Source: Chitinophaga sp. Ak27 (GTDB lineage Bacteria > Bacteroidota > Bacteroidia > Chitinophagales > Chitinophagaceae). Taken from it: 64,000 bases of DNA. Under the pieces are notes generated by a model, which ran no database searches, had not been told where the DNA came from, and saw only the letters and a program-made list of their open reading frames with translations. Position 1 is the first letter of the stretch, and each line of letters begins with the position of its first letter. The position numbers and the translations under genes were made by a program. Positions 26,129 through 36,000 of the stretch are shown piece after piece. Location of the stretch: contig NZ_JABAOB010000002.1 in NCBI RefSeq assembly GCF_012726295.1, forward strand, positions 682,001-746,000, read 5' to 3'.

Positions 26129-27169
26129 TCAGTTGTTTTGATTCAAATTACTTTTATGCATTTCCCTTCTATACAATATCAACCCCACCGGCATCGGTAA
26201 CCAAAAGGAAAGGAGCCTGTAAAGTAGCGTCACCACAATAGAAGTGCCTACCGGCGCACCCAGGCTCACCAGGAAATAAACCATGCCGCTTTCATAAACG
26301 ACAAGTGACCCGGGCGAGATGGGTAAGATGGAAAGGATCCTCGTACACATAAAAGCCAGGAAAATAACCAGGGGAGATATTTGAACGCCCATACCCCAGA
26401 ATAGTGAGCATACCGTTAAACTATCCACTGCCAGCACAAGGAGTTGAAATATTACCGCGTTAACTACTTTCCTGGGTTCCTTTTTCAGGAATTGGGTTTG
26501 CGACTGCCTGCCTTGTGAGAAATCAAGCGATAACTTCTTGCCTATAAATTTTATTTTCTTTATTTTTTTGTAAATGCGTACAAGAATTTTTTGCTTGCCA
26601 GCGAGCAATATAAGCGCGCTCAAAAATAGGAAGATGACGATGCCTGCAAAAAGGACAATCTTTATAACATGGGGCGACTTATAAAATAGTAAACAAAAGA
26701 GTAGGAGTGGGATGATCAAAACCTCAATGGCAGCATAATAACAAACCATTTCTGTGACAATCAGGGTGACGCTGTTCGCCGCCGATAGGTTATTTTTTTG
26801 CAGAAATCTGAAAATATAAGCGTTGCCGCTAATGCCGCCAGAAGGCACGGTTTGATTAAAGAAAAGGGCAATGACTGCCGCTTTAATAAGTTCCCACAAC
26901 GACGGTTGGTGCTGTAATTTGTAGGCCCTCAACAAAATACCATAAACGAGAGCTGCAAATAAATAGGTTAATAACTGGAAGCATACAGCTATCACCAACC
27001 AATATACCTTCACCTTTTCAAGCAGTAATACTTCTTTTTTTATCTCGGGAAGATAATGGGTAATAAGTATTACGGCAAATACAATGAAAATAACAGTCCA
27101 TACCCAGTATGAAAGCCTTACCTTTCTTCCGGGCTTAGCTGTACTGGTATGTATATTATTTGCAGGCAT
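26129..27169 (-). CDS. Flippase-like integral membrane protein (lysylphosphatidylglycerol synthase TM family)
   Basis: The 346-residue protein has eight or so hydrophobic segments, for example VWTVIFIVFAVILITHYL, YWLVIAVCFQLLTYLFAALV and VSLGAPVGTSIVVTLLYRLL, plus the family motifs NQTVPSGGISGNAYIFRFL and ILPISPGSLVVYESGMVYF. It is the UPF0104/LPG-synthase TM domain without the catalytic C-terminal half, as in many proteins thought to move lipids or isoprenoids across the inner membrane. It lies between the epoxide hydrolase and the terpene synthase on the same strand. Confidence 0.88.
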   Translation of the reverse strand: MPANNIHTSTAKPGRKVRLSYWVWTVIFIVFAVILITHYLPEIKKEVLLLEKVKVYWLVIAVCFQLLTYLFAALVYGILLRAYKLQHQPSLWELIKAAVIALFFNQTVPSGGISGNAYIFRFLQKNNLSAANSVTLIVTEMVCYYAAIEVLIIPLLLFCLLFYKSPHVIKIVLFAGIVIFLFLSALILLAGKQKILVRIYKKIKKIKFIGKKLSLDFSQGRQSQTQFLKKEPRKVVNAVIFQLLVLAVDSLTVCSLFWGMGVQISPLVIFLAFMCTRILSILPISPGSLVVYESGMVYFLVSLGAPVGTSIVVTLLYRLLSFWLPMPVGLILYRREMHKSNLNQNN

Positions 27170-27342
27170 TCATGATTTGAATTATTTGTACTACTATATG
27201 CAGTGCCCTGTTTCCCGCCTGTATACTTTTATAAATTTAAATGATAAATTAAATTTTAACAACACAATAATTAGCTATCGAATGACCATTATTGAAAATG
27301 AGGGATTGATAGGGTTGATCCGTGGTTCAATACATGGAAATG

Positions 27343-28359
27343 CTAATGTTTCTGGCTAATATATTCTCCTTCTACATATCCACCATTCACATAGCGCGAT
27401 ACATCATGTGTATGCCATGCGTATACGCCAGCCACCATAATACCAAGGTCCTGCACGTAGTCGTATACAGTGCTTTGGAGTTTTCCGAAAGGAGGCAGGT
27501 GCTGGTGTAACAGCATGAATTCATCCAGGTAGCTGTCATGGGTTTTTAGCGCCTCCATGTAGGCTTCACTGACAGGTATTTTTCGTTCGTGTTGTATTAC
27601 TTTAATGAGATTCATGGTATCTCCCTCTCTATGCAGTTCTTTAGGAAGGGAGATAAAGTCATTATGCATACCTATCATCCATGCGCAAAGGCTGTGAATA
27701 CGTAGAATGTGAGGATGCTCAAGTACGTCATCCGGCAACTCCCGGTAGTTTTTTTGCATCGCCACATATTTGCAGAATGGAAGTCCCCCGCTTGTTTCCT
27801 GCCTGATAATCAGGTAAACGGGAAGTGGCGGCGGCGTATTAGCCCTGTAGTATACTTTTTCTTCAGCGTAGCCAATGAGTAAATTATGTATAGACGCAAT
27901 ATATTTATCATATAATCGCTGAGGCATTTCACATTTAATGGCATCTTGCCGAAGGACTCAAAACAGGTGGAAAATGCCATTGTCAGTAGGCTCAGCGGTA
28001 TCTGCTCCGGTTAAAATAGCGGTTATACGATTCGCTATTTCATACATTTCGTTGCGGGAGCAATGATCCCAATAATCATCCATCATAGCGCCATTGGCGG
28101 TAAAGTTAGCGAGTGGGCGTAATTCTGCCAGTGTTTTTAAAAATGGGCATCCGCGTGCAGCAATATCTGTTAGATGATGTTGTTTATGTTTTTCACGGGC
28201 ACCCTGGCTGTGAAACGTGTATTCTTTGTCAATCCAATTGTAATATTCCTCCCGCTGTTGTTGAAAATCCGGGTGCATGAAATCTGGAAAGGGGTACGTG
28301 GGTTTGGGCAAGTGTTGCATTCCTGCATAGAACTGTTCTTCTGAAAGGGTTTTGGACAT
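27343..28359 (-). pseudogene. Class I terpene synthase split by an in-frame TGA
   Basis: Read through a single TGA at 27958-27960 (codon 134), this is one continuous frame of 338 codons, the usual size of bacterial sesquiterpene-type cyclases. The part before the stop carries the Asp-rich motif in MMDDYWD (DDxxD); the part after carries NDFISLPKE, an exact NSE motif (NDxxSxxKE), and continues MPQRLYDKYIASIHNLL as in intact enzymes. The intervening sequence VLRQDAIKCE is also family-like. Both metal-binding motifs are intact, so the gene looks recently inactivated, or read through, or sequenced with an error. The second half could start at the ATG at 27927, but neither half alone would hold both metal sites. 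Confidence 0.85.
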
Positions 28360-28613
28360 GGTAAAGAAATTATAATGGTTACTGTTGAGTTTCAGGTAAA
28401 TTAAAAATAATGTTTTAAATTGTCAAGGTATTGATACGCATTGCTACATCTATTTTTTCGAGTCCTTAGATCTTTTATATAATACCCGCATGTCAAAGGC
28501 GGCTATCGGCTGCGGCCTCTTTATATTAAACCGGAGAAAGGAGAGCAGTCTGCAGTGCTGTCGGGGGATGTTGTATAGCCGTTGATGTTATTGGTGAGAC
28601 TGTAGTTTCTGTC

Positions 28614-29164
28614 TCAGGTGCCGGAGCGCTTTACTTCAAACGCCCTCATCGAAGTAATATCTCCTCTTCCTTTTAATTTTCCCGCCTCTACAAGCGCCTT
28701 AATCCTTCCACTCGCAAAAACTTCGTTCACTGGGTTGCGAGGATTGCTAAGTCCTATTGTTTGCCCAACAATCCGCACGGCCGATCTCCATCGTGTTGGG
28801 TGGCAGTGTTCTAAAAACTCTTTATCATGTCTTTTAACCACCAGCAAGCCATGCGTACAAATACATAATCATTGCCATCACCTCCGGCCCAGATTACTAC
28901 ACGATCCACCGGGTGGTCCTGTAAACGCCGTTGTAGTTGACGCCAGACTTCAAAAGCATCGTTGCGGTAGGAGTAAAGGTTAGCGTTACCATTGTCAAAA
29001 ATGAGTCCACGCAAATATTGGATTCTTTTTTCACCATCGTCCAAAGGCCCGATGCAAGGATACTCATCCAAGCCCAATGCCTCTCCAGTAAGCAGCTTTT
29101 TGCTGATGGCATTACGAAGGGTGCCGGCGGTACTGAGTAGCGTGGTAAGGTGTAAATCTCTCAT
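28614..29164 (-). pseudogene. DUF1835/DUF3658-like gene broken by a frameshift
   Basis: The first part (from the ATG at 29164; an upstream start at 29188 is also open) reads MRDLHLTTLLSTAG ... PCIGPLDD ... VIWAGGDGNDYVFV, like the DUF1835 N-terminal domain, and ends by shifting into a short false tail stopping at 28811. A different frame, open from before 28847 to 28614, carries the expected C-terminal domain (KRHDKEFLEHC ... GQTIGLSN ... ASGRIKALVEAGKLKGRGDI). One base change in the region 28845-28870 would join them into a protein of about 184 residues. No function is known to me for the family. Confidence 0.6.
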
Positions 29165-29344
29165 AAAGTAAATATGCAGATATAACATGAAGGTATAAAA
29201 TAGGAAGAATTTGTGCAGGTTCAGTTTGAAGAAGAATAGAAAAAGTAGTAGTTATTATTGTATAGATGACGTTTAATATTTATATTCAGGGTTATTAAAT
29301 TGGGATATTACCCAAGTGGAATAAATCCCGTAATTGCAGCTATT

Positions 29345-30427
29345 ATGATCAAAAACAAGACTATCCTTAATTTGGCTATCTTCTGCCTGGTGTTGTTATC
29401 TACCATACCTGGTTTTGCGCAAAAGAAAGAAAACGCGCACGGTACGGTACAACGGATAAAAATTCACAGTAAACTGCTGGAAGGAAATTTAAGTGGTGAC
29501 AGTGCCGACCGTTATGTATCCATTTATTTACCTGCCAGTTATCAATCCGAAAGTAAGAAAAGCTATCCGGTTGTTTACTTCCTGCATGGCTATACGGACA
29601 ATGACGCTAAGGTATTTGGATTCCAGCAGCATTGGATGACGCTGCCTGTTATCCTGGATAGCGCATTTGCCAAAGATCCGGCTCATGAAATGATTGTTGT
29701 TACCCCTGACGCCTATACGCTTTTTCAAGGTAGTATGTATTCCAATTCTGTTACCACAGGAAATTGGGAGGACTTTGTTGCCCGGGAACTGGTAAGTTAT
29801 ATCGACCGTCATTACCGCACGCTTGCGGAAAAGGAAAGCAGGGGCATCTGCGGTCATTCTATGGGCGGTTATGGCGCGTTCCGGATTAGTGAAAAGAACC
29901 CGGATGTGTTTTCAGCGGTTTACCTGCTGAGTCCTTGTTGCCTGAATTCTGCTGATGGGCCTGCAACGGCGATGACTTCACAGTTCCTTCGTGCTGATAG
30001 CATTAAAACTATTGATGAGTTTAAAAAGGCTGATTTTTTCACCAAGGCACTCTTTGCCTCGGCGGCCGCATGGTCGCCCAATCCGGTAAATCCGCCGTTT
30101 TACGTGGATCTTCCAATGAAAGATGGGAACTTACAGCCAGAAGTATTACATAAGTGGGATGCTAATCGCCCATTAAACAATCTGGATCAATACATCTACA
30201 ATATCCGGAAATTAAAGGCAGTGGCCTTCGATGCAGGTGATAAGGATAAAGGTATTGCGGAGAGTATCGAAAAGCTGGATGGCGAACTAAACAAATATGG
30301 CATTGCGCATTCATTCGAAATTTATGACGGCGACCATATCAACCGGGTAGGAAAACGGATTGAGGAAAAAATGCTGCAATTCTTTTCGAAAAATTTATCG
30401 TTTACCGGGAGTAAAACCAGCAAATAA
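29345..30427 (+). CDS. Secreted esterase (putative esterase / esterase D family)
   Basis: I start at the ATG at 29345, where the signal peptide begins (MIKNKTILNLAIFCLVLLST then IPGFAQ); the longer frame from 29300 adds residues that do not fit. The 360-residue protein has YFLHGYTDND (oxyanion region), the elbow GHSMGGYGAFRIS, an Asp in AFDAGDKDKG and His in DGDHINR, typical of the family that includes S-formylglutathione hydrolase, feruloyl esterases and mycolyltransferase-like enzymes. An exported ester hydrolase is a safe call; the substrate is not visible. It is a single gene closed by a terminator. Confidence 0.85.
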   Translation: MIKNKTILNLAIFCLVLLSTIPGFAQKKENAHGTVQRIKIHSKLLEGNLSGDSADRYVSIYLPASYQSESKKSYPVVYFLHGYTDNDAKVFGFQQHWMTLPVILDSAFAKDPAHEMIVVTPDAYTLFQGSMYSNSVTTGNWEDFVARELVSYIDRHYRTLAEKESRGICGHSMGGYGAFRISEKNPDVFSAVYLLSPCCLNSADGPATAMTSQFLRADSIKTIDEFKKADFFTKALFASAAAWSPNPVNPPFYVDLPMKDGNLQPEVLHKWDANRPLNNLDQYIYNIRKLKAVAFDAGDKDKGIAESIEKLDGELNKYGIAHSFEIYDGDHINRVGKRIEEKMLQFFSKNLSFTGSKTSK

Positions 30428-30437
30428 GGACCGCACT

Positions 30438-30490
30438 ATTCTCATCGCCTGTAGCTGTGCAGCAGCTGGCGATGAGAATTTAATATTTCT
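30438..30490 (+). terminator. Terminator after esterase gene
   Basis: A 12-base perfect stem (ATTCTCATCGCC at 30438-30449, GGCGATGAGAAT at 30468-30479) with an inner AGCT hairpin is followed by TTTAATATTTCTTTT, starting ten bases after the stop codon. Confidence 0.75.
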
Positions 30491-30584
30491 TTTGTATTTT
30501 AGTACAGGCTAATACACGATACCTTTTCTGTTCAAAAAAGTAATGCAGGGCTTACCAAGTAGTTAATCACCAAATAAGCGCCTG

Positions 30585-32306
30585 ATGAAACTTAACTATC
30601 TAACAATTATCTCCATTTCATGCGCCGTTGCGTGCAATAATGGCACTAAGCCGGCAACGGGTAAAAAGGTACCTGATATCGCCTGTTATACCTCAAGGAC
30701 AACAGACAAGGCCTGGTATGCTTCTGGCAAAAAAGCGCCCAGGCTGGAAGGCTTGAAAGGCATTGATTTCAGAATCACTACAAACAGTACCGCTGCACAG
30801 GATTACTTCAACCAGGGAATGATGTTGGCATATGGCTTTAACCATGCAGAAGCGGCGCGGTCTTTTTACGAGGCTAGGCGACTTGATTCAACTTGTGCCA
30901 TGGCCTATTGGGGCTTTGCCTATGTATTAGGCCCTAATTACAATGCGGGTATGGAAGAAGATCATTTCCAGCGGGCTTATGAGGCGGTAGTTAAAGCCAG
31001 GGGGCTGACGGGACGTTGTACGCCGAAAGAAAAGGCATTGATCAATGCGTTGGTGACCCGGTATCAAATGCCGGCGCCTGCCGATCGAAAGCCCCTGGAT
31101 ATTGCCTATGCCGCAGCGATGAAGAAAGTATATGACCAGTATCCGGCCGATGCGGATATTGGGGCCTTGTATGCCGAGGCGTTGATGGATCTTCACCCCT
31201 GGGATTTATATGACAAGAGAACGAAGCTACCCCGCGCCTGGACGCCGGAGTTGCTGGCGGTGCTGGAGCACCTGATGAAAACCAATCCCCTGCATCCGGG
31301 GGCGCATCATTTCTATATTCATGCGATGGAGGCATCGGCTACTCCCGAAAAAGCATTGGCCAGCGCACAGCTGTTGGATACCCTGGTGCCCGGATCGGGA
31401 CATTTGACACATATGCCTTCGCACATCTACATTAATACAGGTGATTATCATGCCGGATCTCTGTCCAATGTACATGCTGTGGAAGTCGACAGCATGTACA
31501 CGGTTGCTTGCCATGCACAGGGGGCATATCCACTTGGCTATTATCCGCACAATTACCATTTCCTGGCGGCTACGGCTACGCTGGAAGGCAACAGGGTGCT
31601 GGCATGGAAAGCGGCTAAAAAGCTGCAGGAACATACGGCAACAGATATTATGCGTTTGCCCGAATGGGGTACACTGCAACATTACTACACAATACCGTAT
31701 TACGTAGCTGTAAAGTTCGGGATGTGGGATACCATCCTTGCCATTCCTGCCCCCGGGGAGGACCTGGTGTATCCGCAAACCATCTGGCATTATGCGCGGG
31801 GTATGGCATTTCTGGGAAAGAACAAAATGAGGGAGGCAGGGCAGGAATTGAGCCGCCTGGAAATGCTGGCGCGCGACACGTCTCTCCAACACCTCACTAT
31901 CTGGAATATTAATACTACGGCAGACCTGGTGCAGATACCCGTAAAAATACTATCTGCTGAGGTAACGGCCAAACAACATCAGGCGGATACCTCCATTGCT
32001 TTGCTCCGTGCAGCAGTGGCGATAGAGGACAATCTGAATTATAACGAACCGCCCGACTGGTTCTTTTCTGTCAGACATTACCTGGGGGCCGTACTGCTGG
32101 ATGCGGGAAAATACAGGGATGCAGAGCAGGTATACCGTGAGGACCTGCAAAGCTGGAAAAAGAATGGATGGACATTAATAGGACTGTATCATTCGCTGGT
32201 CTCCCAGAAAAAAAATGGCGAAGCACAACAGGTGAAGGAGGCATTTGACGAAGCCTGGCAATTTGCTGATGTAACCATTACATCGTCTTCCAATATCCAA
32301 CGGTAG
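30585..32306 (+). CDS. TPR-repeat lipoprotein rich in paired histidines
   Basis: The 573-residue protein begins with a lipoprotein signal (MKLNYLTIISISCAVACNNG, lipobox AVAC). Helical repeats of TPR type follow (DYFNQGMMLAYGFNHAEAAR, SFYEARRLDSTCAMAYWGFA; later DAGKYRDAEQVYREDL). The middle carries HHFYIHAME, GHLTHMPSHIYI, YPHNYHF and LQHYYTIPYY, clusters of His and Tyr that are unusual for a plain scaffold and could bind metal. The family occurs widely in Bacteroidota and proteobacteria without a known role to me. It is a single-gene unit with its own terminator. Confidence 0.85.
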   Translation: MKLNYLTIISISCAVACNNGTKPATGKKVPDIACYTSRTTDKAWYASGKKAPRLEGLKGIDFRITTNSTAAQDYFNQGMMLAYGFNHAEAARSFYEARRLDSTCAMAYWGFAYVLGPNYNAGMEEDHFQRAYEAVVKARGLTGRCTPKEKALINALVTRYQMPAPADRKPLDIAYAAAMKKVYDQYPADADIGALYAEALMDLHPWDLYDKRTKLPRAWTPELLAVLEHLMKTNPLHPGAHHFYIHAMEASATPEKALASAQLLDTLVPGSGHLTHMPSHIYINTGDYHAGSLSNVHAVEVDSMYTVACHAQGAYPLGYYPHNYHFLAATATLEGNRVLAWKAAKKLQEHTATDIMRLPEWGTLQHYYTIPYYVAVKFGMWDTILAIPAPGEDLVYPQTIWHYARGMAFLGKNKMREAGQELSRLEMLARDTSLQHLTIWNINTTADLVQIPVKILSAEVTAKQHQADTSIALLRAAVAIEDNLNYNEPPDWFFSVRHYLGAVLLDAGKYRDAEQVYREDLQSWKKNGWTLIGLYHSLVSQKKNGEAQQVKEAFDEAWQFADVTITSSSNIQR

Positions 32307-32327
32307 CAAGTCTGTAACCCAACGCAG

Positions 32328-32357
32328 GCCCTGGGTTTAAATGAACCCAGGGCTTTA
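32328..32357 (+). terminator. Terminator after TPR lipoprotein gene
   Basis: GCCCTGGGTT (32328-32337) pairs with AACCCAGGGC (32344-32353) over a six-base loop, followed by TTT, 21 bases after the stop codon. Confidence 0.75.
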
Positions 32358-32652
32358 GTATAAATCCGGAAGCCTCGGAATAGTATCAGAAAATGGCCGC
32401 AATAAATACTTATCGATCAATTACTAGTACTATTTTACCGATAGCCGGAATTTACCACCACCGATACTATTTTTTATCTAAATTTCTATTGCCCTTTTAA
32501 AACTATAGGTGAACGCTCTAATCAACCAAATAATTCCATGTGTAGAAAATATTCCCAGATGATCATGTTTTTATTTGCTGCGCGTGCGCAGACACTATTT
32601 TCGTTATTAATAAAAAATAGAGAGAGGGTATGGACGTTTTTTTTGAATATAA

Positions 32653-32668
32653 ATGCAAACGTTTGCAT
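32653..32668. promoter_or_regulatory. Perfect 16-base LacI-family-type operator
   Basis: ATGCAAACGTTTGCAT is a perfect palindrome with the central CG and the TGCAAACGTTTGCA core typical of LacI/GalR-family operators. It lies 333 bases before the SusC start. No LacI-type gene is in the window, so the regulator would be encoded elsewhere. Confidence 0.65.
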
Positions 32669-33000
32669 GATATGACGACGTAGTAACGAAACGAACCTTA
32701 CATACTAACAGGAATTTCCGGATCTATGAAGACTAGCCATAACCGGGAGCGGATACGTATTACCTATAACCACGCATTTTTTCATCTTAAAACAAATCGT
32801 ATGAAAAGAAGTATAGCATCAAAATAACACTTTTAAGATTAATGCAATCCATTGCATTATTAATAAGCGTAGCAAGCTTCCACATCAACCTGATACAAAC
32901 ACACGTTAAGAAAAACTTTAGCACCTATAAAAAAACAAGGAAAGCATCATCCGTATGCGCTTGTTTACAACCAACATCTATCACTAATAAAACACGTTTT

Positions 33001-36000
33001 ATGGGAGGAATTGTAAAATTTACGATTGCGACAATGCTCGCCATTTGTTCTGCACTTACGCTATCCTATGGGCAGCAAAATACCGGCAATGTTAGCGGTA
33101 CAGTAAAGGAACCCGGAGGAGCGCCACTACCCGGTGCATCTATTGAAGCTGTATCCAACGGCAATCGCGTGAAAGTTGCGATCTCCGACGGCGCGGGAAA
33201 ATTTGTCTTTACCAACTTACCCGTTGGCAACTATACTTTCAAATTGAGCATGATTGGTTATGATACCAAATCATTTACCGGGTATAAGATCGCCTCCGGC
33301 CAAAATCCTGATATCTCTTTTGCACTGTCCTCCACAGTCAGTGAGCTAAGCAGCGTAGTAGTAATTGGATACGGTACCAGGAAAAGACAGGATGTTACGG
33401 GCGCCATCGCCAAAGCAGATTTACAGGTACAAAAACAATCACCCAACGCGAATGTAATGTCTTCTTTGAGAGGCACCGTTCCGGGACTCACAGTAGGGCA
33501 GGTGACAAAAGCCGGCAGCGATCCTGTATTGATGGTACGGGGAAGGAACTCTATCTCCGGCACCACATCCCCGCTTATTGTGGTAGACGGATTGATATAC
33601 AGAGGACCTATCACCTCCATCAGTCCATCTGATATTGCCAGTATCGACCTGTTAAAAGATGCCAGCGCCGCCGCAGTATATGGCTCCCAGGCTTCCAATG
33701 GGGTAGTGCTGATTACCACCAAAAGCGGCGCCGGCGGAGTAGACAAGATCAGCGTAGATTACAGCGGCTCTTATTCCATACAGGAAATGACCCAAAAAGA
33801 TATGCGGCCGGCATCCGGTGCCCAATATATTCAGAAGCTGGGCGACTGGTACCTCTCAGAAAGCAGGGATCCCAACGACATGACTAAAATGAATCCCAGT
33901 TGGGATCCTACCACCAAACTCGGCAGCGTGGAAGCAGATAACTATAAAAACGGCTATGAGGCCAACTGGTGGGATTTAATGACCAATCCCCGGCCCAGAA
34001 TCCAGAACCACAACATCGGACTGAGTGGAAGATCAAAAAAGATCCGATTTTACCTGGGCTACGGGTACTTCGACCAGGTGAACCTCATCAAAAATGATAA
34101 TTACCGGAGAAACAGCATACGCATTAACCTCGAAGCCAAACCGGCAGACTGGCTCACCGTAGGCGCCCAAACAGGACTTTCTATCAATGATTACAGCGGC
34201 GTTTCGCCTAACTTCTCTGATATCATGTTCCTGAAGCCTTACACCTTACCCTTCGACCCCAAGACCGGCAAAATGCTGGAGTTTTACGCTCAAACCACTA
34301 CCCCTACGGCACTGGAAATACTCCGGAGATCAAAAGACCTGGAACGGAACCTGAACATGATCGGGAACTTTTTCGTGAGCGTGGATATTCCCTATGTAAA
34401 AGGACTGAATTACCGCATTAACTTCGGGAACAATTACATCTATAGCAATAGGTTTAACTATGATGCCCCCAATGTGGAAGCCACTGCCTATAAGACATAC
34501 ATGACAGATTATTTTCTGACGATAGATAATATTCTCACCTACAAAAGAGATTTCGGAAAACACGGCGTAGATCTTACCCTGTTGTATGGTGCGGAAAAGA
34601 ACAAACATGATGGTACCAGCACATCAGCCGGCGGCATCACTAATGGCGTATTATATTACAACAGGCTGGATGTGGGAGATCCTTCAAGGCTAACAGTATC
34701 CAACGACGGATCTATCCTACCCTGGCAGGAACAGGCACTCTATCAGATGGCACGGCTTTCCTATTCATTTGATAAAAAATATATCCTGACCGGTACCGTA
34801 AGAAGAGATGGATTTTCTGGTTTCTCTGCCACCAACAAATGGGCCGTTTTTCCATCGCTGGCCTTCGCCTGGCGTTTAAAGGAAGAAAGCTTCCTTAAAT
34901 CAGTAGATGCTGTGAACGATTTGAAACTACGGCTATCATACGGTTCAACCGGTAACAGAACTGTTGGCCGTTATCAAACACTCTCCCAAATGAACGTAGG
35001 GTTATCGAATGGCTATTTATACGGCACCTCCGGTGGCGCGCAACTCGGTTCCTACCTGAGCCAGCTACCTAATACCAACCTGAAATGGGAAACTACCCAT
35101 TCCTTTAATACCGGGGTAGATTTTACACTATTCAATAACCGGTTATTTGGTTCGTTGGACCTGTATTTCTCCAACTCAGAAAACCTGTTGAATACCAGGG
35201 CTACGCCCACCATCACCGGCTTCAACAGCTTCCTGATCAATATCGGGAAAATACAGAACAGGGGACAGGAATTAAATATTACAGGCGTGCCGGTAACTAC
35301 AAAGAACTTCAAATGGGAGGTAACGGCTAACTTCTTCAGAAACCGGAACAAAGTACTCGATATCGACGGCACAAAAGCTAACCTGATCAACGGTGGAGAC
35401 CCCATATTAAGTTACTTCATTGGTCAACCTTATGGCGTCGTATATGACTATAAAATCACCGGCATGTACCAGCTCGGCGAAGTAATTCCTACCAGTCTCG
35501 CTGCCCAGGGTTTCAAAGCAGGTCAGTACAAAATAGAGGACGTGAATGGCGATGGGCAGATTACCACAGCAGACAAACAAATATTGGGCAGATTAGATCC
35601 TTCCTATAGCCTGGGTATTTCCAACAATTTTCAATACAAATCCTTTCAGTTAAAACTCTTTATCAACACCATCCAGGGCGGCAAAAACGGTTACCTGGGA
35701 GCGCCGGGCATCATGCTGCAAAATCCGGACAATATCCGGAATAACAACGGGTTTGTTTACGACTACTGGACACCCAACAATCCCAATGCCCGGTACAGAA
35801 GTATAGCCGCATATGTGGCTACACTCGGTGAAAACTTCGGACCTTATCTATCCAGGAGCTTTATCCGGCTACAGGATGTAACGCTTACCTATAGCCTGCC
35901 AAAAGGTATACTGAGTCGGTTAAAAGTAGTTAAAGCGGCTAGCATCTATTTGAATGCGCAGAACCTGCTGACCATCACTAAATGGGATGGATGGGATCCG

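Larger units (their letters stand above)
32307..33000. other. Long leader region of the SusC/SusD operon
   Basis: This stretch of about 690 bases holds the terminator of the previous gene, the LacI-type palindrome at 32653-32668 and a leader of more than 300 bases before the chosen SusC start at 33001. The reading frame upstream of 33001 is open to 32842 but codes for residues that do not look like part of a receptor. A 33-codon open frame at 32725 is too weak to call. Confidence 0.45.

Noticed and set aside
32725..32826. 33-codon open frame in the leader of the SusC/SusD operon
   Set aside because: No ribosome-binding or compositional support, and no leader-peptide features such as codon runs.
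32842..33000. Longer N-terminus of the SusC gene
   Set aside because: The extra 53 residues precede a clean signal peptide that starts at 33001, so the upstream codons are probably leader RNA.
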